This document shows positions 36,850 through 47,040 of a stretch of DNA of 64,000 bases, one piece after another. The notes beneath the pieces are model-generated. The model saw nothing but the letters and a program-made list of their open reading frames with translations, was not told the origin of the DNA and did no database searches. The DNA comes from CAVUXJ01 sp963814975 (GTDB lineage: Bacteria; Acidobacteriota; Vicinamibacteria; Vicinamibacterales; CAVVIG01). The position numbers were made by a program, and so were the translations under genes. Positions within the stretch are counted from its first letter, which is position 1. Every line of letters starts with the position of its first letter. The stretch lies in assembly GCA_963814975.1 (NCBI GenBank), contig CAWFFB010000035.1, positions 501,889 through 565,888 of the forward strand. The letters run 5' to 3'.

Positions 36850-36857
36850 ACGAACGT

Positions 36858-39326
36858 CTACGACGCGGTTGGCTGCGGACGGGCTTTGTACACCGACGTG
36901 AGCAGGAACTCCGGCCAGGGCGCACGGGATTCGCGTGCGGCGGCTCGGCGGGCGGCCTTGTCGCGGTACATGCGATGGTCGGCTTCGGCGAGAAGCGCTT
37001 CGTAGCTCGTGCCGTCGTGCGGGAACACAGCGGCGCCGGCGCTGGCCGCGAGGCGCAGGGTCTTGCCGGCGCGGACCTCGATCTCGATCTGGCTGACCCG
37101 CTCCTGCAGCTCGCGGCGCTTGGCCTCGACCGCTTCGCGAGAGCACTCCGCGAGCACGATGATGAACTCGTCGCCTGCGTAGCGCACGCACAGGTCGTAC
37201 GACCGCAGCGCGCTCTGGAGCGCTTCGGCGACTTCACGCAGCGCGCGGTCGCCGACGTGGTGGCCGTAGGTGTCGTTGATCGTCTTGAACTCGTCGATGT
37301 CCATGACGATGAGGCCGAGCTCGCGCTCGAGACGCTCGGCGCGGACGAGCTCGCGCGCGAGGTGCGCGAACATCGAGCGCCGGTTCGGCAGCGAGGTCAG
37401 CGGGTCGGTCAGCGAGTCCTCCTGCGTCTGCTCGAACACGATCGAGTTGTGGATCACCGGGCCCGCCTGCTCGGCGACCCGTTCGAGCAGCCGGCGGTGG
37501 TCTTCGGTGTAGCGATTCGGCTGTGTGTGGAACAGCGTCAGGCAGCCGATGAACGTGTCGTTGACGGTGAGCGGCGTGACGATTGCGGAGTGCAAGCCGT
37601 GATCTGAGTCGAGCCCCAGCGCGTCGAACGTCAGCGCGGGTCGGCGTTCACCAGCGTGCGGCGGTTGCGCGCCGCCCAGCCGGCCAGCCCCTGGCCGAGC
37701 GCGAGCGTGGTGTTCAGCAGCGGCTCGGTCCCGACTGCCCGACACGAACCGGCATTTCAACGTCAGGCCGTCGGGCTGCATCAGGTACAGCGTGCACCCC
37801 GACCAGGGCACGATTTTCTTCAGCTTCGACGAGATGAGCGCCATCGTATCGGTGATGCCGAGGCTGGTGCCCATCGCCTGCGCGATTTCGTACAGCGCGT
37901 AGATCTCCTTGTGCGCGAGCGCGATGTTCTCGAACGCGTTCGGCCCCGCGCCGTACGGCACGCCCGAGGCAGCCGCATCCGCGGCGACTCGCGGCGGCTG
38001 GTTCACGTGCTCGGTCAGCTCCACGGCCTCGGCCTGTTCGAGCAGGGCTCGGCAGAATCTCGATGAAGGTGGACGTCAGGCGCGGATCGAGCGCGCGTCC
38101 CGTCTCGTGCCGGAGCAGGGCGATCGCGCTGTCGTGGCTGAGCGCCTTGTGGTACGGCCGCTCGGTCGTCACCGCGTCGTAGTAATCGACGATCGTCAGG
38201 ATGCGGGCGCCGATCGGGAATGTCTGTGCCGGCCAGCCCCTGCGGATAGCCCTTGCCGTCCCAGCGCTCGTGATGGCTGAGGATGAGCGGCGCCACGGGA
38301 TACGGGAATGGAACCGCGGCGATGATCTCGGCGCCCACCTGCGGGTGCACGCGGATCTTCTGGAACTCCTCCTGCGTCAACGGCCCGGGCTTCGACAGGA
38401 TGTGCTCCGGCACCGCCAGCTTGCCGATGTCGTGCAGCAGCGCGGCGGTCTTGACGCCCTGGATGTCGGCAGGGCAGAGGCCGGCCGCCTTCGCGAGGCC
38501 AACGGCGTAGAGCTGGACGCGGCGGATGTGCGACTGCGTGTGCTGATCCTTGGCGTCGATCGCCCGCGCCAGGGCCTCGATGGTCGCCAGGTGCAGATCC
38601 GACGTCTGCTGGACGTGGCGCTGCTCGTCCTCGACGCGGCCCATGTACACCTTGTAGGTCCGGTACATCAGATAGACCGGCGCAAAGGTCAGCGGGGTTA
38701 CCCACCAGCCGGCGTGCGCGATCAGCCACAACGCGAGCGCGGCCGTTCCGGCGCCGACGAAGTAGCTTGGCGCGCTCCAGAGGAAGTTGGTGTACCAGGT
38801 CGTCGTGATCCGCTCGTTGGACGACAGCGAGATGGCCGTGGCGATGAGCCCGGTGTTCAGCAGGAAATACACCGTCGCGGCGCCGACGAGTGGGCGCGCC
38901 ATCGTCGCCAGGGCGTTCTCTGGTCCGGCGTGCGCCAGCAGCCGGAACGCAAGCCCGGCGCCCTGGACCGTGACGATCAGCGAGGCGATGTTGAACAGCG
39001 TCCGGTACAGCGGGCTGCGCTCGCGCTTGTTGTTCAAGTGGCTCTGGGCGAACGCACTCGATGCCGCGACCACCATCGTCGCGTCGGCGCCGAGAGCGAG
39101 CAGCGACGCGAAGTCGACCGCGTACGACACCGACATCGTCGAGCCGCCCGACGTCAGCGGCAGCTTCACCTTCAAAGCGGCGGCCGCAGACGACAGCAGC
39201 GTCAGGACGAGGAAGAGCAGCGGCTCGATCGACCCGAATCGAGAAGAGGCGGGTGAAGAACAGCAGCGCCCCGGCGGCGAGCACGGCCATCACGTACAGC
39301 CGTGCGCGGAATGGCAGCTGGTTCAT
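36858..39326 (-). CDS. Membrane HD-GYP/GAF/GGDEF cyclic-di-GMP protein, multiple frameshifts
   Basis: The start ATG 39324-39326 gives MNQLPFRARLYVMAVLAAGALLFF. After an indel near 39235 a multi-pass membrane sensor follows (DFASLLALGADATMVVAASS to WWVTPLTFAPVYLMYRTYKVYMG). The HD-GYP domain is intact in motif: AIDAKDQHTQSHIRRVQLYA, HDIGKLAVPEHIL, HHERWDGKGYPQGL, then after a shift TTERPYHKALS. A GAF-like part (LYEIAQAMGTSLG) precedes GGDEF: TDPLTSLPNRRSM and the signature RYAGDEFIIVLAE (A-GDEF). Predicted to degrade and make c-di-GMP in one polypeptide. At least four indels lie at 39235, 38215, 38045 and 37630-37735. Confidence 0.8.
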
Positions 39327-39928
39327 CAATGCACCCGCGGCGACGTGGCGACCCACTGGTCGCTCCAGTCGTCCTTCAGCACCGACCACAGCACCTGGTC
39401 GACGTACTCGCCCCGCCGCCGCGCGGAACGCCGGAGGATGCCCTCCTGGACCGCGCCGAGTTTCCGGAGCGCGCCGTTGGCGCGGCCGTTCTGCAGCTGC
39501 ACGCGCGCCTCGAGCCTGTGCGCGCCGATCACGTTGAAGGCAAACCCGCACACCAGACGTGCGGTTTCGATGAACAGGCCGGCGCCCCGCGCCGACGGCG
39601 CCAGCGTGCACTCCCATTCCGCCGTCTCGAACGCCGGATCGAGGGCGCGCACCTGCGCCATGCCGGCCACGGCGCTGAGCGACGCATTGAGCACGACGTA
39701 GGTGAAGGCGGCGCCCATCTCGCGATCGCGAGCGGCTCGCTCGATGAACAGCTGGACGGCGACCTCGTCGATCGTGTCTTCGATGCCGAACCGGGCGGCA
39801 TCTTCAACCGATAGGAGGTCGACCAGCGGCCCGAGGTCGTCGGACGTCGGCTCGCGCAGCGCCACGTGGCGCGCCGTCAACGTCGGCAACTCCCGCCGCC
39901 AAGACGCGATGCCTGTTTCCTGCACCAC
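39326..39928 (-). CDS. GNAT-family N-acetyltransferase
   Basis: About 200 residues from one of the tandem GTG codons at 39923-39928. The longer upstream frame is unlikely. The sequence LTARHVALREPTSDDLGPLVDLL begins a RimJ/RimL-type GNAT fold. CTLAPSARGAGLFIETARLV is the acetyl-CoA loop region, although the canonical Q/R-x-x-G-x-G/A is modified. AHRLEARVQLQNGRANGALRKLGAVQEGILR is the classic RimJ-like C-terminal signature. The stop overlaps the ATG of the HD-GYP gene (TGATG), showing translational coupling. Acceptor unknown, possibly a protein N-terminus or a small molecule. Confidence 0.85.
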   Translation of the reverse strand: MVQETGIASWRRELPTLTARHVALREPTSDDLGPLVDLLSVEDAARFGIEDTIDEVAVQLFIERAARDREMGAAFTYVVLNASLSAVAGMAQVRALDPAFETAEWECTLAPSARGAGLFIETARLVCGFAFNVIGAHRLEARVQLQNGRANGALRKLGAVQEGILRRSARRRGEYVDQVLWSVLKDDWSDQWVATSPRVH

Positions 39929-40184
39929 ACTTATCCTTGCCACTCGGTCGAGCAACTTCGACGCCAAGCCCGGCAGTAGTTCTAAGTCGCATGTTGTGTG
40001 AGAGTTAGACCGATACAAGGGTCGGCAGGGCACCCGGCCCATGTGCGTTTATACGACTGAAACGCCATCGCGGCCCGGCCCCTCGTCTGTTACCTTAAGC
40101 CGGAGCAATGACTTACGCGATTGTGTTGCAATTCGGGACACGTGACTCAAATCGGGCCACGTTCAGGGCATCCAACTGAGTCCG

Positions 40185-40654
40185 ATGGACAAGGAACCGA
40201 AGCGGCCGCGGTCTGACGACCGCGATTTCCTGGACCGGCTTTCCGATCTCGATCGGAACCTGCCGGTCTCTGGAGATCCCGCGGGAAGCGCCGCGAACGA
40301 CGCCTATGGTGAATTCGCCGAACGGCGCCGATCGTCCGCTGCCGCACCGCGTGATCCGCGCCCGCTGCTCGAGTTGTTCCCACCCGTGGAGCCGGATCCG
40401 GATCCGGCCGACTCGGTGTATCAGAGCGTGAGTTCCCCTCCCGTCGGCGAGGCAACGGCGTCGACGAACCGCCATCCGACGAGGTCTTCGCCGAGGAAGA
40501 CCTGGACACGACGGAATCCGCGCAAGGATTCGCCGGTACGGCCGGCATGGCCGCAGCGTTCCTGCTGGCGATGGCTGCCGGCGCGACTGCCGCCGCTTAT
40601 GTGTTTCGCGCCGACCTTGCGGCCATCATTGCCGCGTGGCAGCAGGCGCCCTGA
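40185..40654 (+). CDS. Hypothetical protein with C-terminal membrane segment, frameshifted
   Basis: The N-terminal 90 residues (MDKEPKRPRSDDRDFLDRLSDLDRNLPV, then LLELFPPVEPDPDPADSVYQ) are polar and Pro/Asp-rich. After one indel near 40455 the correct frame reads SDEVFAEEDLDTTESAQGFAGTAGMAAAFLLAMAAGATAAAYVF and ends AAIIAAWQQAP at TGA 40652-40654. That is one membrane helix near the C-terminus. No family is recognised. Confidence 0.6.
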
Positions 40655-40678
40655 TCACAGCCAGCGTCCAGCACCTGG

Positions 40679-40921
40679 CTAGGACTTGATCTCCGGCGCG
40701 TTGTGCTGCGCGCGTGGTCCGTACGGATCGGCCTGTCCGTCGGGTTGCCCGGGCGCCGGGTTTTGAACGGTGCCGCGCGTGACATCTCCGGCTCCCGGCG
40801 GCGTTCTCGGACCGAGTTGCACTTTGCCTTTGCCGATTTCCTTCACGAGGTACGGAACGAGTAGTGCGGCGAAGAGCGCAAGAGCCAGCAAGACTCCAAG
40901 GCCGAGCTCCAGTCCAGTCAT
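40679..40921 (-). CDS. 80-residue single-pass membrane protein
   Basis: The start is at ATG 40919-40921 because CGGAGGATCTCG immediately precedes it. MTGLELGLGVLLALALFAALLVPYLV is a membrane helix followed by a polar Gly/Pro-rich tail (KEIGKGKVQLGPRTPPGAGD). Function unknown. It is convergent with the gene at 40185 and divergent from the BON gene. Confidence 0.65.
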   Translation of the reverse strand: MTGLELGLGVLLALALFAALLVPYLVKEIGKGKVQLGPRTPPGAGDVTRGTVQNPAPGQPDGQADPYGPRAQHNAPEIKS

Positions 40922-41037
40922 CGAGATCCTCCGCAGTTGTGTTGAGCAACTCATGTGCCGTGAACGCAAGGGCAAGGGCTAAGGGCTCAAGGGCTAGAGG
41001 GCACGGGGTTTGAACCCGCACTGCGGTGGAGGTAGTC

Positions 41038-41457
41038 ATGCGCGCGCTGAGATTTCTGTTCGTGCTGCTCCTGCTCGGCGGTCTCGCGTTCCTGCTGCTG
41101 GGGTACTGGGCGGGCCGATCGGCCGGCCGAGTTGACGGGACCGCAAACGTCGGCACTTCCGGAATCGACACCGAACGCGCGCGCGAGCGCGCAGCTCAAC
41201 TGGGCGAGCGCGCGGCGGTCGCGTCGGCGAAGGCCGGCGAAGTCGTGCGCGACGCTTCGATCACCTCGAAGATCGTCGCGAAGATGGCGCTCGACGATCT
41301 GGTGAAGGCGAGAACGATCGACGTGACGACCGATGGGCCGATCGTGACGTTGAGCGGCCGCGTGCACTCGCAAACCGAACGCGAGCGCGCCTTACGCCTC
41401 GCGCGCGAGACCGAAGGCGTGCAGCAGGTGATCGATCGACTGAGAATCGAGCCGTAG
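41038..41457 (+). CDS. BON-domain protein with membrane anchor
   Basis: 139 residues from ATG 41038, which follows GGAGG. MRALRFLFVLLLLGGLAFLLLGYWAG is the membrane anchor. An Ala/Arg/Glu-rich coiled stretch leads to the BON domain: ASITSKIVAKMALDDLVKARTIDVTTDGPIVTLSGRVHSQTERERALRLARETEGVQQVIDRL. BON domains (OsmY-like) bind membranes or phospholipids in the periplasm, often in stress responses. The frame is intact. Confidence 0.85.
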   Translation: MRALRFLFVLLLLGGLAFLLLGYWAGRSAGRVDGTANVGTSGIDTERARERAAQLGERAAVASAKAGEVVRDASITSKIVAKMALDDLVKARTIDVTTDGPIVTLSGRVHSQTERERALRLARETEGVQQVIDRLRIEP

Positions 41458-41470
41458 TGAGCATCAGGAC

Positions 41471-42020
41471 TCAGTTTTTTTGGTAGAGCCCGTTTCCAAA
41501 CCGCTGGAACGGTCCGCCATCGATTGAGATCTCCTCGGCGATCGAAAACGACTGCGCCGAGAGGATCGAATACGTCCGGCGGATCCGGACGCTCTGTTTC
41601 GCGGCCTGCGCCGGCTGACTCTCGTAGCGAATCGCCAGCGGGCGACGACCAGTCGCCGACACCGGTCAGGATTGTGCCGTTGGCGAGCGTTTCCTTGAAC
41701 GTCAGCGTCTTTTTGGCGGCGTCCCACTCCGCGGTGCCGCTTTCCGTGAACGCCGCGCTCGGATCCTCGATCGTGCCCTCTGTCTTGATCTCGAGGCGGT
41801 TGCCCGCGGCCGTGAAGACCGTGGTGCCCTTGCGAGGCCCCGCCGTGATCGGGCTCTCGCGGCCCGTCCAGGTGAAGCTCCACGCGCCGGCAAAGTACTC
41901 AACCCCTTGTTTCTGCTGCGGTTGCGGCGGTGAACCGCGCCCGCGACCCCTGCCGGCCGGTTCCTGCTGGCCGGCGGCCGCCGCCAGCGCCAGGGTCAAT
42001 GCCACCACCAAAAAAGTCAC
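41471..42020 (-). CDS. Secreted hypothetical protein, frameshifted
   Basis: MTFLVVALTLALAAAAGQQEPAG is a signal peptide. A Gly/Arg/Gln-rich linker leads to VEYFAGAWSFTWTGRESPITAGPRKGTTVF and EWDAAKKTLTFKETLANGTILTGVGDW, a lipocalin/DUF1579-like beta-barrel pattern. After one indel near 41645 the frame continues YESQPAQAAKQSVRIRRTY and ends SIDGGPFQRFGNGLYQKN at 41471. About 182 residues. Role unknown, exported. Confidence 0.65.
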
Positions 42021-42075
42021 ACCTACCTCCTGTCGAGCTGCTTAATAATAGAGGTTACTTTCGAGGAGGGCATTT

Positions 42076-43312
42076 GTGAAGAACGCCGTGAAGGGTCTCG
42101 TCGCGACTGGCGCCTTCGGGTTGCTCCTGGCCCAGCCTTCGGTAGCTGCCGCCCAGGGCACGGTGACCTATGCCAAGGACGTCGCGCCGATTATCTACAA
42201 CAACTGCGTCAGCTGCCATCGGCCGACGATGTTCGCGCCGATGTCGCTGATGACATACGAAGAGACCCGTCCCTGGGCGCGCGCCATCAAGCAGCGCGTG
42301 GTGAAGCGCGAGATGCCGCCGTGGACGGCCGACGCGCCGCACGGCGTCTTCAAGAACGATCCGCGCCTCTCGCAGAAGGACGTCGACACGATTGCCGCCT
42401 GGGTCGACGCGGGCGCGCCGCGCGGCGACGACCGCGATCTGCCGGCCCGGCCGACGTTCGCCGAGGGCTGGACGATCGGCAAGCCCGACGCGATCTTCAC
42501 GATGACCGAGGAGTTCAAGGTCCCGGCCGATGGCACGATCCCCTATCAGTACATCCGCGTGCCGACGCATCTGACCGAGGACAAGTGGATTCAGGCGATC
42601 GAGTTCCGTCCGAGCAATCCGGCGGTCGTCCACCACATCATCGCGAACGCGCAGCCCGCGGGCGGCGCGCCGAACGACGAGCGGACGCCGGGCCGCGTCG
42701 GGCTTGGCGGCATCACGCCGAACATGCCGGGTGAAACCTACGAGCCGGGCGTGGCGCGCAGGCTGCCGGCGAACTCCGAGATCATCCTGCAGATGCACTA
42801 CACGACCAACGGCGCGCCGACGAGCGATCGCACCAGCATCGGCGTGATCTACGCGAAGGAGCCGCCGAAGAAGGCGCTCGGCGGCGGGATGATCATGAAC
42901 GTGGCGTTCAGCATTCCACCCGGCGCCGACCATCACGAGGTCAAGGGCAGCCAGACGCTCGCGCAAGACACCGTGCTGACGCGATCTGATGCCGCACATG
43001 CACATGCGCGGCAAGGACATGACCTACGTGGCCACCTATCCCGACGGCCGCACCGAGACGCTGCTGTCGGTGCCGAAGTACCTGTTCGACTGGCAGATCG
43101 TCTACGAGCTGGCTCAGCCGAAGGTGCTGCCGAAAGGCACGCGCATCGACGTGACCGCGCACTTCGACAACTCGACGAAGAACGCCTACAACCCCGATCC
43201 GACGCAGACCGTCCGCTGGGGCGATCAGACGTGGGAAGAGATGATGATCGGCTTCTTCACCACGCTCGTCGACACCACCGCGGCATCGACGCCGACCGGC
43301 GGTCAGCAGTAG
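42076..43312 (+). CDS. Secreted cytochrome c/copper type II monooxygenase-like protein, one frameshift
   Basis: GTG 42076 after GAGGAGGG. A signal peptide (GAFGLLLAQPSVAAAQ) precedes a c-type heme motif, CVSCH, in YAKDVAPIIYNNCVSCHRPTMFAPM. The middle part resembles the copper-dependent peptidylglycine monooxygenase-like fold (AVVHHIIANAQP, ILQMHYTTNG). One indel near 42985 shifts the frame, after which MPHMHMRGKDMTYVATYPDGRTETLL supplies a second His cluster. The product probably links one heme c with a two-copper oxygenase or electron-transfer unit in the periplasm. Substrate unknown. Confidence 0.75.
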
Positions 43313-43332
43313 ACTCACGCGCGTCTGGAGGA

Positions 43333-43363
43333 GGCGACGGCCGCCAGGCCGTCGCCTTTTTTT
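43333..43363 (+). terminator. Intrinsic terminator
   Basis: GGCGACGGC, loop of about six bases, GCCGTCGCC, followed by seven T residues. It lies 20 bases after the stop of the cytochrome gene and only a few bases before the ATG of the next gene. Confidence 0.85.
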
Positions 43364-43367
43364 GTTT

Positions 43368-44910
43368 ATGCGCACATTCCTTCTTGCGTGCGCCGTCTCG
43401 GCGCTCGCGATCGTCCAGGTTCAGTCGCAGGGAAGCGCGGCATGGTTCGGTCTGCCGCTGCCACAGGGCCTCAGCGACCCGCATCGGCCGGTCGTCGACG
43501 TCCGGGCGGCCACGCCGCCCGCGGCGCGCGTGCCCGGCGGCGAAGAGCGCTTTGGCGATCTGACGGGCGCGCGCATTCAACGCGACCTCGAGACGATCGT
43601 CGGCTTCTCGAAGCGGAGCCATGCCGCCGGCGACAAGGTCTGGGGCCGCGTGACCGGGTTCCCCTCGGCTGCCGCGACGCACGCGTGGGTGGCGGAGCAG
43701 TTCCGCGCCGCCGGCATGCAGAACGTCCAGGTGCAGGCCTACGAGGCCAGCGACCCGATGTGGTGGGCGACATCGTGGGAAGTGCGCGTCGTGGCGTCGC
43801 CGGCGTACGGCGCCGGCAGCCGCGACATGGTCCTCGAGAGCGCCGTGCCGACGAGCGGATCGCAGATCGCGGGCGGCGTCATTTCCGCGCCGCTGGTGCA
43901 TGTCGGTGCGGTGACCGACGCGGTCCTGCCGAACGTCGACGTCAACGGCAAGGTGGCGGTCCAGCATCTCAAGCCGGCGGGGGGCGCGTATTCGGAACGG
44001 GGCCGCACGACCGAGCGGGCGCGCGAGCTGACCAAGCGGGGCGCGGTCGCCATCCTCAACGTGATCGAGCAGACCGGCAACATGCACGTGCGCGACTTCG
44101 GTAACTGCGGCGCGCCGTGCTTCAACATCGGCACGGCGGACGGCGCCTTCCTCGAAGGCCTGATGGAGCGCGTCGCCTCCACGCGCGGTGTCGAACCGGT
44201 GCGCGTGCAGCTCCGCCTCGAGGCGTCGATGCGCACCGGCCTCACCGGCCAGAACGCCTTCGGGCTGATCCCCTCGAAAATCGGATCCCTCAGCGGTGAA
44301 AGCGTCATCATCAACGCGCACGCCGACGGCTGGTACGACGCGGCCGGCGACAACGCCGACGGCCTGGCGGTCCTCGTCGCGATGGCGAGGCATTTCTCAC
44401 GGCAGGAGAACCGTCTCGATCGCACGCTGGTGTTCGTCGCCAGCGGCGGCCATCACAGCACCGGCCTGAACGGACCGTCGAACTTCGTCCGTCTCAACCG
44501 CGAGCTCGCGGGAAAAGCGGTCCTCGTCCTGAACCTGGAGCACATCGCACAGGTCCGGATCGCGGCCGGCAAATGGAATGTCCAGCCGACCGAACAGCCG
44601 ATGAACTTCGGCATCTCGAACTCCGCGCCGTTTCTGATCGAGCTCGGCAAGCGCGGCGTCGAGCGCTATGCGTTCAACTTGAACCCGGAGTTCAGCGATT
44701 CCGTGCCCGGCGACCTTGGAGGTTACGCGCCGCTGAAGGTTCCGCGCGTCCAGGCGATCCACTCGGGACCCGATGTATCACACGAGCGGCGACGTCCTGG
44801 AGTCCATCTCGACTGCCGGTCTCGAGCGTGCGGCGCGCTTCTACACGTTCTTCGTGACCGAGGTCGCACGGGCGTCGCGAAGCGCGCTCGATCCGCAGCG
44901 AAAGCCCTGA
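43368..44910 (+). CDS. Secreted M28-family peptidase-like protein, one frameshift near the C-terminus
   Basis: ATG 43368 starts MRTFLLACAVSALAIVQVQSQ, a signal peptide. A PA-like insert (GGVISAPLVHVGAVTDAVLPNVDVNGKVAVQ) precedes the catalytic region: SVIINAHADGWYDAAGDNADGLAVLVAMARHFS supplies His and Asp ligands, and TLVFVASGGHHSTGLNGPSNFV and VLNLEHIAQ add further candidates. The frame shifts near 44770, then MYHTSGDVLESISTAGLERAARFYTFF closes the domain with the final His ligand region. The usual E-E catalytic pair is not clear, so it may be a divergent or inactive member. The stop is at 44908-44910, two bases before the next gene. Confidence 0.7.
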
Positions 44911-44912
44911 CC

Positions 44913-46161
44913 ATGAAGATCACGCGCCACGACTTTCTGATCGCCGGTGGCGCCGCGTCGGCGGGCTGGCTCTTGTCGTCGCGTCGCGGCGCCGCCGCGC
45001 AGCCGCCGTCCCCGTCGTCCAATCTCGTCGCCCGCACGTCGCGCGTCATCGAGGAGTACGACGCGCAGGGCATCCACAGGACCGGCACCGACGTGGACGA
45101 TGCGTCGGGCGCGTGGCTGGTCGAGCAGGCGCGCGCGGCGGGCGCAATGGCCGCGGTGGAGCGCTTTCATTTGTCCCGCGTCGACGTGCGGGCGTGCACG
45201 ATCTCGGCCGGGGGAAAAACGATCGAAGGGCTGCCGCTGTTCGACGGCGGATTCACGGGGTCCGGGGGCGTGAACGGGCGGCTGGGTCCGGCGGATGGGA
45301 ACGCGGAGATCGCGCTCGTCGATCTCGACGGTCCCGCGATTTCGAGCGAAGGCCGATCGCTCGACGCGCTGCGCCGCGGCGGCCGTCATCGCGCGGTCGT
45401 GGGAATCACGCGCGGTTCGCAGCCGGGCCTCACGCCGATGAACGCCTATCGGTTCAGCGAGCCGTATGGCCTGCCGGTCGTCCAGGTGTCGTCGACGGAA
45501 GCGGCGTGGCTGCAGGAAGTGGCGGCGCGAGGCGAGCGCGTCACGGTCGTCGCGCACGTGGTTCGCGCCGACGACACCGCCGCCAACGTGACCGCGACGG
45601 TGCGCGGTTCGCGCGCCGATCTGCCGCCACTCGTCGTCATGACGCCGAGAAGCGGCTGGTGGCACTGCGCCAGCGAGCGGGGCGGCGGTCTCGCCTGCTG
45701 GCTCGAGACGATTCGCGCCGCCGCGGCGGCACGGCCGGCCCGCACCATCGAGTTCGTCGCCTCGAGCGGCCACGAGCTCGGGCATCACGGACTCGACGCG
45801 TTCATCGCCGAGCGGCGCGCGCTCGTGAAGACGTGCGGCGGCGTGGGTGCACCTCGGCGCGAACATCGGCGCCGCCGGCGGCCGGATGCGGCTCCAGGCG
45901 TCCGACGATCAGATGGAAGAGCGTGCGTCCGCGGCGCTGGCGCGGGCTGGTACCTCGGTCGCCGATCGCGTGCCGCGAGGCACCGTGCCGATGGGCGAGG
46001 CGCGCAACATTCACGTCGGCGGCGGGCGCTACGTGTCGCTGCTCGGCACCGGTCCGTACTTCCATAGCCTCGCCGATCGCTTTCCCGTCTCGGTCGATGC
46101 CGCTGCCGTCGGCCGGTACGCGGCCGCCGTGGCCGACCTGGCCGTCACCCTGGCGGAATGA
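44913..46161 (+). CDS. Second M28-like protein with Tat-type signal, one frameshift
   Basis: MKITRHDFLIAGGAASAGWLLSSRRGAAA resembles a Tat signal with a single Arg. The mature part, TSRVIEEYDAQGIHRTGTDVDDASGAWL, a PA-like insert (PLFDGGFTGSGGVNG), PRSGWWHCASERGGGLACWLETIRAAAAA, and RTIEFVASSGHELGHHGLDAFIAERR follow the layout of its upstream neighbour. One indel near 45845 shifts to HLGANIGAAGGRMRLQASDDQM and ends AVTLAE at 46161. Catalytic residues are partly replaced, so activity is uncertain. Confidence 0.65.
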
Positions 46162-46184
46162 TTGGCGGAATGATTGGTGGAATG
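46150..46184 (+). repeat. Tandem 12-mer giving repeated start codons
   Basis: GGCGGAATGATT occurs twice and a third degenerate copy GGTGGAATGAAG follows. It supplies the stop of the upstream gene and three in-frame ATG codons before the NTF2-like gene. Confidence 0.7.
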
Positions 46185-47032
46185 AAGAGGAGACTCGCGG
46201 TCCTCGTCCTGCTCGCGGCTCTCGCGCGGCCCGGCCCTCGGGCCAGGCGCCGCTCGCGAAGGACGCGGCTGATCTGCGGGCGCACCTGGCGATCGCGGCG
46301 CTCGATCGCTACCTCGAAACGTGGAATTCGCGCGACCCGAAGCGTTGGGCGACCTCGCTGCACTTCCCGCACGTCCGTCCCGGACCCGGCGCCTTCGAGC
46401 TGTCGGCCACGCCGGAGCAGTACGCGGCGGGCGTCAACTTCAGCCAGACGCTCTCGACTGGCTGGCATCACTCCGAATGGACGTCGAGACGCGTGATCCA
46501 CGCCGGCCTCGATCAGGCGCACGTCGCCGGCAGCTGGATGCGCTACACCGAGGATGATCGGCCGCTCGTCGGCAACGACATCACCTACATCGTCACGAAC
46601 CAGGGCGGCCGATGGGGCGTGCTCTCGCGCTTTGCCGCCGGGCCGAGCGGTCGATGCGATGCCGCTGCGGCGAACGGCGGCGCGGCGCGCAAGGCGCTCG
46701 AGGCATACTTCGCGGCCCTGAACCGCCACGACCTGGCGGCGCTCGCCGCGGCCGTTCACTACCCTTATGTCCGCATTGCCGAGGGCGCCGTCGAAATCTC
46801 GCGGACTGCAGCCGAGTTCAACGACAGTTCCGAGCCGGGACGGCTGCGCACCTGGTTCGACACGCGAATCGATCGGCTGGAACTGGTGCAGACGAGCGCG
46901 AACGGCGTCAATATAGCGGTGACGTACAGCCGCCGCGATCGAGGCGGGCGGATCCTGTCGTCCTACGACGCCATGCTTCTGGTCGTCCGTCGTGACGATG
47001 GGTGGAGAGTCCAGGCGATCTCGACGATATGA
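46182..47032 (+). CDS. Secreted protein with two NTF2/SnoaL-like domains, one frameshift
   Basis: ATG 46182 gives MKRRLAVLVLLAALARPGP, a signal peptide. The frame shifts near 46230, and the mature part begins LAKDAADLRAHLAIAALDRYLETWNSRDPKRWATSLHFPHVR. A second similar unit starts KALEAYFAALNRHDLAALAAAVHYPYVRI. The pair of helix-sheet units is typical of SnoaL-like domains, which bind hydrophobic ligands or act as small enzymes. The protein is probably periplasmic. It ends eight bases before the cupin gene. Confidence 0.7.
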
Positions 47033-47040
47033 GGAGCACT

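Noticed and set aside
43362..46067. A single 901-residue protein
   Set aside because: It is two genes joined by a frame change near 44770. A signal peptide and start (MKITRHDF) occur in the middle and the first gene has its own stop at 44908 in another frame.
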